Origin: Saccharothrix sp. ALI-22-I
GTDB taxonomy: Bacteria > Actinomycetota > Actinomycetes > Mycobacteriales > Pseudonocardiaceae
DNA: 64,000 nucleotides
Direction of reading: 5' to 3'
NCBI RefSeq assembly: GCF_001984175.1
Contig: NZ_MTQP01000067.1
Location: 806,001-870,000 of the forward strand
Positions 45,987-56,326 of this stretch are shown piece by piece (positions within the stretch are counted from its first letter, which is position 1; every line of letters begins with the position of its first letter). The notes beneath the pieces are model-generated. The model did no database searches and was not told where the DNA came from. It worked only from the letters and a program-made list of their open reading frames with translations. Position numbers and translations under genes: made by a program.

Positions 45987-46994
45987 TCAGCAGACGGCGC
46001 GTTCGATGGCGTCCGCTGCTGATGCCAGGTCGTTGATCCGCTCCGCCGGCTGTGGCACGACGCCGCGTTCCCAGCCTGGGCCGCCGGCGAAGACGCGGAC
46101 CTGCTGGCGGGTCCTCGGCAGCGCCGTCACGACACCCGGATCGGCGTAGCGCGGCAGCTGTGCCCACAGGACCACCGCGGCGGGAGCCGTTCGGCGGACG
46201 GCGGCGGCCAGGGCGTCGGCCGGCAGTGCCGCGCCCAACTGCCTGGCACCCACACCGCGCTGCGCCAACACCGCCGCCAACGGGTACAGCGGCAGGTCGT
46301 GGCGCTCGTCCGGCATGCACGTCAGCAGCACGGGGCGGTGGTTGCGCGGGCTGGTCACGATCGGGGTCGCGCGCACCAGAGTGGCCAGGACGCACTCCTC
46401 TACCAGGTGCGACACCTCCACCCCCACACCCGAGTGCTCCCACCTCGCCGCGATCGCGGCCATCACCGGGCGGACCACCTCGTCCCACGTGGTGACCACG
46501 CCGTCCGCCTCCAGCGCGTCCGCCAGCAGCATCTGCACGGCCGCCGAGTCCATCGCCAGCGCCGCCCGGCCCACTCCCCGTGCCCGGCGGTTCGCCGCCT
46601 GCAACTTCAGGCCACGCCCACCGGTCGGAACGCCGCCGTCGACCTCACCGCCGGTCAACACGGCGTGCGCGGCGGTCCGCAGCGGGGGGATGGGGCTCGC
46701 CAGGGCGTACTTGGCGGCTTCGGCGGATGACGCCCCGCGCAGCAGGGCCCGCTGCATCAACTCCAGTCGCGCCACGTCGAGTGGCGCGTACTTGCGGTGT
46801 CGCCCGGTTGTGTGATCACTGGGTCCGAGGCCGTACCGGCGGTCCCAGGTGCGCAGAGTGGCCGGCGCGACGCCCAACCTGCGGGCCACGGCGGCCACCG
46901 AGAGGGTCACCGAATGCGCGGGATCGTCCTCTGCCGCAACGGTTTCCCGTTCGCCTTCCGGCACGGTCCCGGTGTGGTCGGGGGGCGTCATCAC
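45987..46994 (-). CDS. MerR-type regulator with B12-binding domain (CarH/LitR-like)
   Basis: 335 aa. N-terminal MerR HTH (VAAVARRLGVAPATLRTWDR, RYGLGPSDHTTGRHRKYAPL), a helical bundle, then a cobalamin-binding Rossmann domain (LLTCMPDERHDLPLYPLAAV ... LPADALAAAVRR). CarH-like light sensors carry Trp-x9-Glu-His; here the bundle has Trp then nine residues then Ser-His (ARWEHSGVGVEVSHLVEE), a partial match. Hence it may bind B12 but photochemistry is unsure. No carotenoid genes are nearby. It is divergent from whiD by 187 bases. Confidence 0.85.
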   Translation of the reverse strand: MMTPPDHTGTVPEGERETVAAEDDPAHSVTLSVAAVARRLGVAPATLRTWDRRYGLGPSDHTTGRHRKYAPLDVARLELMQRALLRGASSAEAAKYALASPIPPLRTAAHAVLTGGEVDGGVPTGGRGLKLQAANRRARGVGRAALAMDSAAVQMLLADALEADGVVTTWDEVVRPVMAAIAARWEHSGVGVEVSHLVEECVLATLVRATPIVTSPRNHRPVLLTCMPDERHDLPLYPLAAVLAQRGVGARQLGAALPADALAAAVRRTAPAAVVLWAQLPRYADPGVVTALPRTRQQVRVFAGGPGWERGVVPQPAERINDLASAADAIERAVC

Positions 46995-47094
46995 GCTGAC
47001 ATCGTCCGTTCACTTCGCGTCACCGGCAACTCCAGTTGTGAGCGCTAACCGATCACCCATCGAATGAATTGTCGCCAAATGCCCCCAGACCCCC

Positions 47095-47123
47095 TTGAAC
47101 AAGTTTTGGCGCGGTTCTACGGT
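47095..47123 (+). promoter_or_regulatory. whiD: Promoter upstream of whiD/whiB3
   Basis: TTGAAC (47095-47100), an exact 17-base spacer, TACGGT (47118-47123); good matches to the primary sigma consensus. The mRNA would have a leader of about 50 bases before ATG 47182. Confidence 0.65.
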
Positions 47124-47181
47124 GGATCATCGTTAAGCCGAATGGAGCAGTTCTCGTCCATGGGCCAAGGAGGCGGTCTCG

Positions 47182-47478
47182 ATGGCGGACACCCGAAGGC
47201 TTCCCGGTCCCAACGCGGATCTGTGGGACTGGCAGATGCGCGGCTCGTGCCGCGGGATGGACAGCGCGTTCTTCTTCCACCCGGACGGGGAGCGCGGACC
47301 GGCGCGGGCACGGCGGGAGGCACGGGCGAAGGCCGTGTGCCTGTCGTGCCCGGTGTTGGAGATGTGTCGGCGGCACGCCTTGGCGGTGCAGGAGCCCTAC
47401 GGGATCTGGGGCGGCCTCTCGGAATCCGAGCGGGACAGCATCATCAAGGCGCGCAAGCGGCAGTTGACGCCTGCTTGA
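47182..47478 (+). CDS. whiD: WhiD/WhiB3-type Fe-S transcription factor
   Basis: 98 aa Wbl protein. The four Cys ligands of the [4Fe-4S] cluster are Cys23, Cys53, Cys56 and Cys62 (GSCRGMDSAFFF; AVCLSCPVLEMCRRHAL) and the GIWGG turn follows (EPYGIWGGLSESER), then a basic DNA-binding end (KARKRQL). ATG 47182 has AAGGAGG eight bases upstream. Next to groEL1 and near bldM and sigD as whiB3 (Rv3416) in Mtb and whiD in Streptomyces. Redox-responsive regulator of late development or metabolism. A clear promoter lies upstream. Confidence 0.96.
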   Translation: MADTRRLPGPNADLWDWQMRGSCRGMDSAFFFHPDGERGPARARREARAKAVCLSCPVLEMCRRHALAVQEPYGIWGGLSESERDSIIKARKRQLTPA

Positions 47479-47490
47479 CGCCGAACGTGC

Positions 47491-47525
47491 GGGAGGGGCG
47501 ACACCCCGTGGGTGCCGCCCCTCCC
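47491..47525. terminator. Bidirectional terminator between whiD and groEL1
   Basis: A 10-bp perfect stem GGGAGGGGCG / CGCCCCTCCC with an inner ACCC/GGGT stem, between the convergent whiD and groEL1 genes. Confidence 0.88.
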
Positions 47526-47552
47526 GTTCGCTACTGAGTACGACCAGCCGGG

Positions 47553-49259
<1,707 letters not shown>

Positions 49260-49553
49260 TCAGTTGATGACGGCCAGCACGTCGCGGGCGGAGAGGATGA
49301 GGTACTCCTCGCCGTTGTACTTGACCTCGGTGCCGCCGTACTTGGAGTAGATGACGACATCGCCGACAGCCACGTCCAGGGGGACGCGGTTGCCCTTGTC
49401 GTCGATCCGGCCGGGGCCGACCGCGAGGACCTTGCCCTCCTGGGGCTTCTCCTTCGCGGTGTCCGGGATCACGAGGCCGGAAGCGGTCGTGGTCTCGGCC
49501 TCACTGGCCTGGACGACGATCTTGTCCTCGAGCGGCTTGATGTTCACGCTCAC
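49260..49553 (-). CDS. groES: GroES, 10-kDa co-chaperonin
   Basis: 97 aa. [20 protein letters not shown] at the start, the mobile loop [20 protein letters not shown], then [20 protein letters not shown] and [22 protein letters not shown] 49553 has GGAGG eight bases upstream and matches the family N-terminus; the longer frame up to 49670 runs over the CIRCE operator and is rejected. First gene of the heat-shock operon. Confidence 0.97.
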   Translation of the reverse strand: MSVNIKPLEDKIVVQASEAETTTASGLVIPDTAKEKPQEGKVLAVGPGRIDDKGNRVPLDVAVGDVVIYSKYGGTEVKYNGEEYLILSARDVLAVIN

Positions 49554-49654
49554 CGGGCTGACCTCCACGGTCGTCGAAAGCGTTGGCAGGTTGCGTTTAC
49601 GGCTCCTGCCACCCCGCCGTCGCGGGGGTCGGGGCGGTTGCTGGTGCCGTGCAT

Positions 49655-49681
49655 CTAGCACTCTACCCATGCGAGTGCCAA
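49655..49681 (-). promoter_or_regulatory. CIRCE operator (HrcA-binding) of groES-groEL1
   Basis: CTAGCACTC-N9-GAGTGCCAA is a near-perfect CIRCE inverted repeat. On the minus strand TTGGCA (-35) and TAGATG (-10) overlap it with an 18-base spacer, so HrcA would block RNA polymerase directly. Confidence 0.93.
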
Positions 49682-49699
49682 CGCTTCAACGAGCCCCCG

Positions 49700-50696
49700 T
49701 CACTCCTTCCGGGCACTTAGTTCGGCGACACCCTTCAGGTCGGCGTTGAACTGGGCGAAACCTCGCCGCAACGCCTCCGACGCGCCCCTCGTCGCCACCT
49801 CGCGGGCCTTCTCGTCGAACTCGATCTTCTCCTCCGGGTACGGGAACGACCCGCGCAGCGCGACCAGCGCGCCGCCGATGGCGATGTCGGCCAGCGGTTC
49901 GAGGTCCAGCCACGGGATCGGCGGGTTGTCCGGCTTGCCCGCCGGCGGGCCCCACGGGTCCAGCCACGCCGCAGGCACACGGCCCCAGGCGACGATCTCG
50001 GGCGAGAGCTGGCCGGTGCCGTCGGTGGCGTTCGGGTACTCGGGTGAGCCGTCCCGGCAGACGCCGGCCAGGCTGGACGGGACCCGCGTCTCCCCCTCGT
50101 GCGGGTGGTCGGGGAAGACGTCGATCCGGCCCAGCCGGCCGCACATCACCGGGTGCGGGTAGCGGGCTTCTTTGAGGATGTTGGCGTAGGTGCTGTAGAG
50201 CTTGAGGTCGAGCAGCTGCGGCACGTCGTCGCTCTGGTCGCTGAACTGCGAGCCGGCGTCGTGGCCGATCCGGTTGGAGTCGTTGCGGCGGGCACTGCTC
50301 ATGCCGACCTCGTTCGCGCCGAAGTCGGTCCAGTGGCGCATGTTGCGGACCCGGTCGACCGAGCCGCACAGGGCGATGCCGAGGGAGCCGTGGTCGCCGG
50401 TGGCGAAGATGCCGCCGCCGCGGTTGGCGTGCGCGGTCAGGGCGTTGAGCTCGGCGTCGCCGAGGCGGCCGGCCGGGAACCGGGCGGGGGTTGCCGGCGC
50501 GGTTCGGGTAGCCGCCGCCGTGGAAGTCGGTCTCGACGCCGAACAGCCACACCTCGTCGTACGTGGTGGAGGTGAAGTGGTTCGGGTCGTCGAACGTGAA
50601 GCCCTTGATGCTGCGGGCGATGCCCGGCGCGCCCTGCATGACGCCGGCGTCGGTCGCGGCGGGGCGGAGGTGGGCGACGGTGATCTCGAACCGCAC
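49700..50696 (-). pseudogene. Frameshifted gene, unknown protein (ThuA/amidotransferase-like fold suspected)
   Basis: From GTG 50696 the frame reads VRFEITVAHLRPAATDAGVM to YDEVWLFGVETDFHGGGYPN; the logical continuation (RLGDAELNALTAHANRGGGI, FATGDHGSLGIALCGSVDRV, then about 200 more residues ending ELSARKE) lies in another frame. The shift falls in a C-rich run near 50485-50495, and one extra base explains it. Either a real inactivating mutation or a sequencing error. I do not know the family; the GGGIFATGDHG turn resembles ThuA-like trimmed amidotransferases, which is inference. Confidence 0.7.
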
Positions 50697-50773
50697 GTAG
50701 CTGCGGAGTGGTGGATGCCTCCCGTAATACCGGTGTTCACCCGTTCGCCACCCAGGTCGATCACGGTGAGCGC

Positions 50774-52279
50774 ATGACCACGGTGACCCGACGTTCCCTG
50801 CTCATCGGCGGTGTGGCCCTCGCGACCGCGGGGGCGGGCTTCCCCAAGCTCGAAGATCCCTTCACGTTGGGTGTCGCTTCCGGCGACCCCCGTCCCGACG
50901 GCGTCGTGCTGTGGACGCGCCTCGCACCCCGACCGCTCGACGAGGACGGCTTGGGCGGTATGCCCGACCGGGTCGTCCCGGTGCACTGGGAGTTGGCCGA
51001 GGACGAGCGCTTCCAGCGGGTGGTGCGGCGGGGCGTGCAGCCGGCCCGGCCGGAGTCCGGGCACAGCGTGCACGTGGAGCCGTTCGGCCTGCGGCCCGGC
51101 CGCGAGTACTACTACCGGTTCCAGGTGGACGGCCACCTCTCCCCCGTCGGCCGCACCCGGACCACGCCCGAGCCGTGGGTGCTCGGGCAGGACCTGACCA
51201 TGTGCTTCGCGTCGTGCGCGCACTTCGGCGAGGGCTACTTCACCGCGTACCGGCGGCTGGCCGAGGATCACCCGGACGTGGTCCTCCACCTGGGCGACTA
51301 CCAGTACGAGTACGCGGCCAAGGCGGCGGACGTGCGGACGGTGCTCGGGCCGGAGACGCGGACGTTGGCCGACTACCGGCTGCGGCACGCGCAGTACAAG
51401 ACGGATGCCGACCTGCAACTCGCGCACGCCGTCGCGCCGTGGCTGGTGGTGTGGGACGACCACGAGATCGAGAACAACTGGGCGGACGACGTGCCGGAGC
51501 AGCCCGATCCGGCTTTCCCGGCGCGGCGGGCGGCGGCGTTCCAGGCCTACTACGAGAACATGCCGTTGCGGCGCGGGGCTCGGCCCAACGGTGTCGACAT
51601 GCAGCTCTACCGCCGGCTCGGGTGGGGCGGGCTGGTGAACTTCCACATGCTCGACACCCGGCAGTACCGGGACGACCAGGCGTGCGGCGACGGGTGGAAG
51701 ACCTGCGCGGACGCCGGCCTGCCGGGTCGTTCGATCACCGGCGCGGCGCAGGAGGAGTGGCTGCTCGACGGGTTCCGGCGGTCGCGGTCGCGGTGGGACG
51801 TGCTGGGGCAGCAGGTGTTCTTCGCCGAGCGCGACCGCAAGGACGGGCCGGAGAAGGAGACGTCCATGGACTCGTGGGACGGCTACTTGGCGTCACGCGA
51901 TCGAGTGACACGCGGTTGGGTGGACGCGGGGGTGCGCAACGCGGTCGTGCTGACCGGTGACGTGCACGCGCACTACGCGGCGGACGTGAAGCTGGACTGG
52001 AACGACCCGGCGTCGCGGACGGTCGGGACCGAGCTGGTGTGCTCGTCGGTGACGTCCGGTGGGGACGGCAACGACACGGTCGACCAGGTGCAGCTGCGGA
52101 ACAACCCGCACATCAAGCTGCACAGCCGGCGGCGCGGGTACGTGCGGACCCGGTTCACCGCGCGGGAGATGCGGGCGGATTTCCGCACGCTGCCGTACGT
52201 GCGGACGGCCGGGGCTGAGGCCACGACGTTGAAGTCGTTCGTGGTCGAGGACCGCAACCCCGGCTTGAACCCGGTGTGA
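50774..52279 (+). CDS. phoD: PhoD-type alkaline phosphatase, Tat-exported
   Basis: 501 aa. MTTVTRRSLLIGGVALATAG is a Tat signal (RRSLL). Then the PhoD N-terminal Ig-like domain (FTLGVASGDPRPDGVVLWTR) and the metallophosphatase core: FASCAHFGEGYFTAYR, HLGDYQYEYA, VVWDDHEIENNWADD, VLTGDVHAHYAADV. It releases phosphate from esters outside the cell using Ca/Fe. ATG 50774 is set by the Tat signal. Converges with the imine-reductase-like gene with no gap. No Pho box was identified. Confidence 0.94.
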   Translation: MTTVTRRSLLIGGVALATAGAGFPKLEDPFTLGVASGDPRPDGVVLWTRLAPRPLDEDGLGGMPDRVVPVHWELAEDERFQRVVRRGVQPARPESGHSVHVEPFGLRPGREYYYRFQVDGHLSPVGRTRTTPEPWVLGQDLTMCFASCAHFGEGYFTAYRRLAEDHPDVVLHLGDYQYEYAAKAADVRTVLGPETRTLADYRLRHAQYKTDADLQLAHAVAPWLVVWDDHEIENNWADDVPEQPDPAFPARRAAAFQAYYENMPLRRGARPNGVDMQLYRRLGWGGLVNFHMLDTRQYRDDQACGDGWKTCADAGLPGRSITGAAQEEWLLDGFRRSRSRWDVLGQQVFFAERDRKDGPEKETSMDSWDGYLASRDRVTRGWVDAGVRNAVVLTGDVHAHYAADVKLDWNDPASRTVGTELVCSSVTSGGDGNDTVDQVQLRNNPHIKLHSRRRGYVRTRFTAREMRADFRTLPYVRTAGAEATTLKSFVVEDRNPGLNPV

Positions 52280-53140
52280 TCAGCCGCGCATGACGTTGAT
52301 CAGGGCGGTCCAGCTGTCCTTGCCGTGACCCGCCGCGATGGCGCGGTCGTAGAGCGACTGGACCGCCGCCGGCAACGCGGAGTCGATACCGGCCGCCTCG
52401 CTCGTGCCCGTGATGTGCGACGCCGAGGCACCCATCATCAGGACGTTGGCGCCGTCGCCAGGGTGCTCGTCGTTGTCGATGGCCTGCACGGTGTGGTCCA
52501 TGTACATCGCCAGCGAGGCGGAGATGTCCGCCGCGTACGGCGCGAACCGCTTCGCCGACACGCCCGCCGAGCCGACGAGCGCGAAGCCGTGCAGGAGGCC
52601 GGCCAGCGAGCTGAGGAAGATCGAGAGTTGGGCCTGGTAGTGCAGCTGGGCCAGGGTGTGGTCCTCGCCGAGGTAGTCGGGTCGGCCGATCAGGGCGAGG
52701 GTGTCGACGTGCCGGTCGAAGACCTCGCGCGGACCGCTGTAGAACACGTACGCGCTCTCGGTGCCGACCAGGTCCGCGGGCACCATCACGCCGCCGACCA
52801 GCAGTTCGGCGCCCCGTTCGGCCAGCCAGGCCGCGGCCTTGAGGGTCTTGTCCGGGGTGTCGGAGCTGAGGTTGACGATCACGCGGCCGGCCAGGTCGGC
52901 GCCGTCGAGGATGTCGTACATCGCGGCGTAGTCGGTGAGGCTGAGGATGACCAGCCGGTTCGCGGCGACGGCGTCGGCCGCGGTGGCGGCGCGGGTGGCG
53001 CCTTGGGCGACGACACCGTCGGCGCGGCTCGCGGTGCGGTTCCAGACCGTGGTCGGGTGCCCGGCGTCGAGGAACCGGGTGACCATGGCCTGGCCCATCG
53101 GTCCGAGGCCGATCAGGGTCAACGGGGTCTTGTCGGTCAT
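52280..53140 (-). CDS. Imine-reductase-like NADP-dependent oxidoreductase
   Basis: 286 aa beta-hydroxyacid dehydrogenase superfamily. N-terminal Rossmann LTLIGLGPMGQAMVTRFLDA and TTVWNRTASRAD favour NADP. The C-terminal half has marks of imine reductases: GGVMVPADLVGTESAYVFYS, LGEDHTLAQLHYQAQLSIFL, and IDNDEHPGDGANVLMMGASA. Natural substrates of this family are mostly unknown. Divergent from the AfsR-type regulator by 149 bases, which suggests that the regulator controls it. The gene stop abuts the phoD stop. Confidence 0.88.
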   Translation of the reverse strand: MTDKTPLTLIGLGPMGQAMVTRFLDAGHPTTVWNRTASRADGVVAQGATRAATAADAVAANRLVILSLTDYAAMYDILDGADLAGRVIVNLSSDTPDKTLKAAAWLAERGAELLVGGVMVPADLVGTESAYVFYSGPREVFDRHVDTLALIGRPDYLGEDHTLAQLHYQAQLSIFLSSLAGLLHGFALVGSAGVSAKRFAPYAADISASLAMYMDHTVQAIDNDEHPGDGANVLMMGASASHITGTSEAAGIDSALPAAVQSLYDRAIAAGHGKDSWTALINVMRG

Positions 53141-53202
53141 GCGTTCTGAACTCCTTCAGTCGACTTCTTGCTGTCACTGCCACCGTGGCTGGAGCCGCGC
53201 AC

Positions 53203-53231
53203 GGTTCGCTGGGGGTTCGCTGCGGGTTGGG
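53203..53231 (+). promoter_or_regulatory. Three direct repeats (GGTTCGC-like) at 11-base spacing, possible SARP site
   Basis: GGTTCGCT at 53203, GGTTCGCT at 53214 and GGTTGGG at 53225 lie exactly 11 bases apart, on one face of the helix, in the space between the two divergent genes. SARP/AfsR proteins bind such heptamer repeats. The distance to the -10 at 53278 is larger than usual, so certainty is limited. Confidence 0.45.
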
Positions 53232-53277
53232 ATCGGGGCGCGGCGGGCAGGGGTGGGGGCTGGTCGGCGGTGGCGGT

Positions 53278-53283
53278 TACGGT
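53278..53283 (+). promoter_or_regulatory. Candidate -10 box of a leaderless promoter for the AfsR-type gene
   Basis: TACGGT ends six bases before GTG 53290 with no Shine-Dalgarno, as for other leaderless genes in this window. Confidence 0.4.
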
Positions 53284-53289
53284 CCGGGC

Positions 53290-56200
53290 GTGAGATTCGG
53301 GGTGTTGGGGCCGCTCGGGGTGTGGACGGCGGGCGGTCAGGTGGTTCGGGTGCCGGAGGTGAAGGTTCGGCTGTTGTTGGCGGATCTGCTGGCGCACGAA
53401 GGGCGGCCGGTGTCGGCGGATCGGTTGGCGTTCGACCTTTGGGGTGATGAGCCGCCCGGCAACCCGGTGAACACGCTTCAGACCAAGGTCTCGCAGCTGC
53501 GGCGTGCGTTGGAGGCGGCCGAGCCGGGTGGGCGTGAGCTGGTCGCGCACGGCCCCGCCGGGTATGCGGTCCGGGTGGACTCGTCCTCTTTGGATGTCCT
53601 GCGGTTCCGGGAACTGGTGGCCGCCGGGCGGTTCGCCGAGGCGTTGGCGTTGTGGCGGGGTGAGCCGCTGAACGAGTTCGCCGACGCGCCGTTCGTCGCA
53701 CCGGTGGCCGCCCGCTGGACCGAGGAACGGCTGGCCGCGCTGGAGGAGTTCGCCGAGGCCGGCCCCGTCGAAGCCGTCGACCTGGCCGACGAAGTCGCAC
53801 GTCACCCGATGCGCGAACGTTTGCGCGGACTGCACATGCGGGCCCTCTACCGGGCTGGACGGCAGGTCGAGGCGTTAGCCGGTTATCGCGAACTGCGCAC
53901 GCTGCTCGATGAGCAAGGGCTGGAGCCCGGCCCGGAACTCGTCGCCCTGCACCGGGCGATCCTCAACCACGACCCGGCACTCGGCCCCGTCTCCCGACCG
54001 GACACCAACCTGCCCGCGTCGGTGACCGACCTGGTCGGTCGGGACGACGCGCTCGACGACCTGCGCCACCTGCTCGGACGCTCCCGGCTGGTGACGCTCA
54101 CCGGACCCGGCGGGGTCGGCAAGACGAGCCTGGCCGTGGAGGTCGCGCGGCGGGTGTCGGTCGCGCACGGGGTGTGGTTGGTCGAGTTGGCGGGTGTCGG
54201 GCGGGCCGAGCAGGTGGTGAACGCGGTGGCCGACGTGCTCGCCGTGCGTGACGCGCCGGGCGGCTTCACCCGCGACGAGTCCGGCGACCTGGCCGGCCGG
54301 GTCGTGGAGGCGTTGCGTCCCCGTGAGGTGCTGCTCGTGCTGGACAACTGCGAACGGCTGGTCGAACCCGTCGCCGCAATGGTGTCCCGGCTGTTGCGCG
54401 CCGCGCCGGCTCTGCGCGTGCTCGCCACGAGCCAGGAACCGCTCGGGCTGGCGTTCGAGACGGTGTGGGCCGTGCCGCCGCTGGACGTGGACGGCGCCGT
54501 CACGTTGTTCGCAGCGCGCGCTGCCGCCGCCGCGCCCGGTTTCACGCTGACGTCGGAGAACGCGTCGGTGGTCGAAGCGATCTGCCGACGGCTCGACGGC
54601 TTGCCGTTGGCGTTGGAACTGGCCGCTACGCGCGTTCGGGGCCTGGGCGTGACCGCTTTGCTGGATCGGCTGGACGACCGGTTCCGGTTGCTGGCCACCG
54701 GGCACCGGGACGCACCGGCTCGCCAGCGCACGCTGCGCGCGATGATCGACTGGAGTTGGGATCTGCTCGGTGACGCGGAGCGGATCGTGCTGCGACGGCT
54801 GTCCGCGCACGTGGACGGGTGCGCGTTGGATGCTGCCGAGGCGGTGTGTGCGGGTGGTGGTGTGGCGGCCGAGGATGTGCTGGACGTGCTGACCAGCCTG
54901 GTCAACCGCTCGTTGGTGGTCGCGCCGGAGCACACCGGCGAGCCGCGGTTCCGGTTGTTGGAGTCGGTCGCCGACTACGGTCGGGAACGGCTGCGCGAGG
55001 CCGGGGAGTTCGAGGACGTGCGGCGGCGGCACGCGGCGTTCTACCTGGGGTTGGCGGAACGGGCCGATCCGGAGTTGCGTGCCGCGCGGCAGTTGGAGTG
55101 GCTGCGGCGGCTGGACGCCGACACCGCGAACCTCCGGGCCGCGCACGACGTGTTGGACCCGGCCGGCGCGGCCCGGCTGGTCATGGCGTTGACCTGGTAC
55201 TGGTTCCTGCGCGGACGGCTGCGGGAAGGGCGGCGGCTGATGACCGCCACCGATCCGGTGACGGCCGCGTGGCGGACCGGGTTCGACGTGCTGCTGGGTG
55301 AGCCGGTCGATCCGGCCGCTGTGTCCGGTACGTCGGATATCGCCGATCGTCTACAGCAGGCGCGGGCTCGGTGGTTCCTGGGTTATGTGGTGTCCACGGT
55401 CGGCGATATGCCGACCGGCGAGAAGCTGACCGAGCAGGCGCTGGAGGCGTTCGAGGAGCTGGGCGACGAGTGCGGCGTGGCCGCCGCGCACAGCGATCGG
55501 GTGAGCCAGGCATTGGCGCGCGGCCGGGTCGACGAGGCTCAGGCGTCGGCCGAACTGAGTGCCGCATTGTTCGCCTCATTGGGTGAACGCTGGGGGCAGC
55601 TGAAGGCGTCGTTCGGGCTCGGCGTGCTCGCGCAGTTGTCCGGTGACAACGTGCGGGCGGAGGCCGTGCACCGGGAGGGTCTGCGGGTGGCCGAGGAGCT
55701 GCGGTCGTGGCCGGAGGTGTCGTACAAGCTGTCCTGGCTGGGGCGGGTAGCGCTGTCGAACGGTGACTACGCGAAGGCGCGTGAGCTGCACGAACAGGCT
55801 CGTCGTGCGGCGGCCGAGCACGGTTTCTCGCCCGGTGAGGTGTACGCGGAGACCGGGTTGGCGCTCGGCGCGCGGCGGGAAGGGCGGCTGGACGCGGCCG
55901 AGGCGCACTGGAACCGGGTGTGGGCGTGGCACGGTCGGGTCGGGTTCGAGGCGGGCGCGACGCTGGTGCTGGCCGAGTTGGGGTTCGTGGCCGAGTTGCG
56001 CGGTGACGTGGAGCGGGCGTTGGAGTTGCAGTCGGAGGGGTTGGCGCTGGCCCGACAGGTGGGTGATCCGCGGGCGGTCGCGTTGGGGTTGGAGGGGATG
56101 GCGGGCGCGAAGGCGTTGGCCGGTGACGCGGCCGAGGCGGCCCGACTGCTGGGCGCGGCGACCGCGGCACGTGCGTCCGTGGGCGTGCCGCTGCCGCCTG

Positions 56201-56316
56201 GGGAACGCGGCGACGTGGACCGAATCACCGCCGCCGCCCGTGACGCGCTGGGCGCCGACAGCTTCGCGGCAGCGTTCAACGCCGGTCACACCGAAGGCCT
56301 AGACGTACAGGCCTAA
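53290..56316 (+). CDS. AfsR/SARP-family regulator with BTAD, NB-ARC ATPase and TPR domains
   Basis: 1008 aa. From GTG 53290: OmpR-type winged helix (VRFGVLGPLGVWTAGGQVVR ... TLQTKVSQLRRALEAAE, about 1-90), BTAD (about 95-240, ending DEQGLEPGPELVALHRAIL), STAND ATPase with Walker A TLTGPGGVGKTSLAVEVARR (about 268-287) and Walker B VLLVLDNCERLVEP, and a TPR-rich end from about 600. Such proteins activate antibiotic or metabolite genes on a signal. The clearest candidate target is the divergent imine-reductase-like gene. No biosynthetic cluster surrounds it. Confidence 0.92.
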   Translation: MRFGVLGPLGVWTAGGQVVRVPEVKVRLLLADLLAHEGRPVSADRLAFDLWGDEPPGNPVNTLQTKVSQLRRALEAAEPGGRELVAHGPAGYAVRVDSSSLDVLRFRELVAAGRFAEALALWRGEPLNEFADAPFVAPVAARWTEERLAALEEFAEAGPVEAVDLADEVARHPMRERLRGLHMRALYRAGRQVEALAGYRELRTLLDEQGLEPGPELVALHRAILNHDPALGPVSRPDTNLPASVTDLVGRDDALDDLRHLLGRSRLVTLTGPGGVGKTSLAVEVARRVSVAHGVWLVELAGVGRAEQVVNAVADVLAVRDAPGGFTRDESGDLAGRVVEALRPREVLLVLDNCERLVEPVAAMVSRLLRAAPALRVLATSQEPLGLAFETVWAVPPLDVDGAVTLFAARAAAAAPGFTLTSENASVVEAICRRLDGLPLALELAATRVRGLGVTALLDRLDDRFRLLATGHRDAPARQRTLRAMIDWSWDLLGDAERIVLRRLSAHVDGCALDAAEAVCAGGGVAAEDVLDVLTSLVNRSLVVAPEHTGEPRFRLLESVADYGRERLREAGEFEDVRRRHAAFYLGLAERADPELRAARQLEWLRRLDADTANLRAAHDVLDPAGAARLVMALTWYWFLRGRLREGRRLMTATDPVTAAWRTGFDVLLGEPVDPAAVSGTSDIADRLQQARARWFLGYVVSTVGDMPTGEKLTEQALEAFEELGDECGVAAAHSDRVSQALARGRVDEAQASAELSAALFASLGERWGQLKASFGLGVLAQLSGDNVRAEAVHREGLRVAEELRSWPEVSYKLSWLGRVALSNGDYAKARELHEQARRAAAEHGFSPGEVYAETGLALGARREGRLDAAEAHWNRVWAWHGRVGFEAGATLVLAELGFVAELRGDVERALELQSEGLALARQVGDPRAVALGLEGMAGAKALAGDAAEAARLLGAATAARASVGVPLPPGERGDVDRITAAARDALGADSFAAAFNAGHTEGLDVQA

Positions 56317-56326
56317 CCACACCGGC

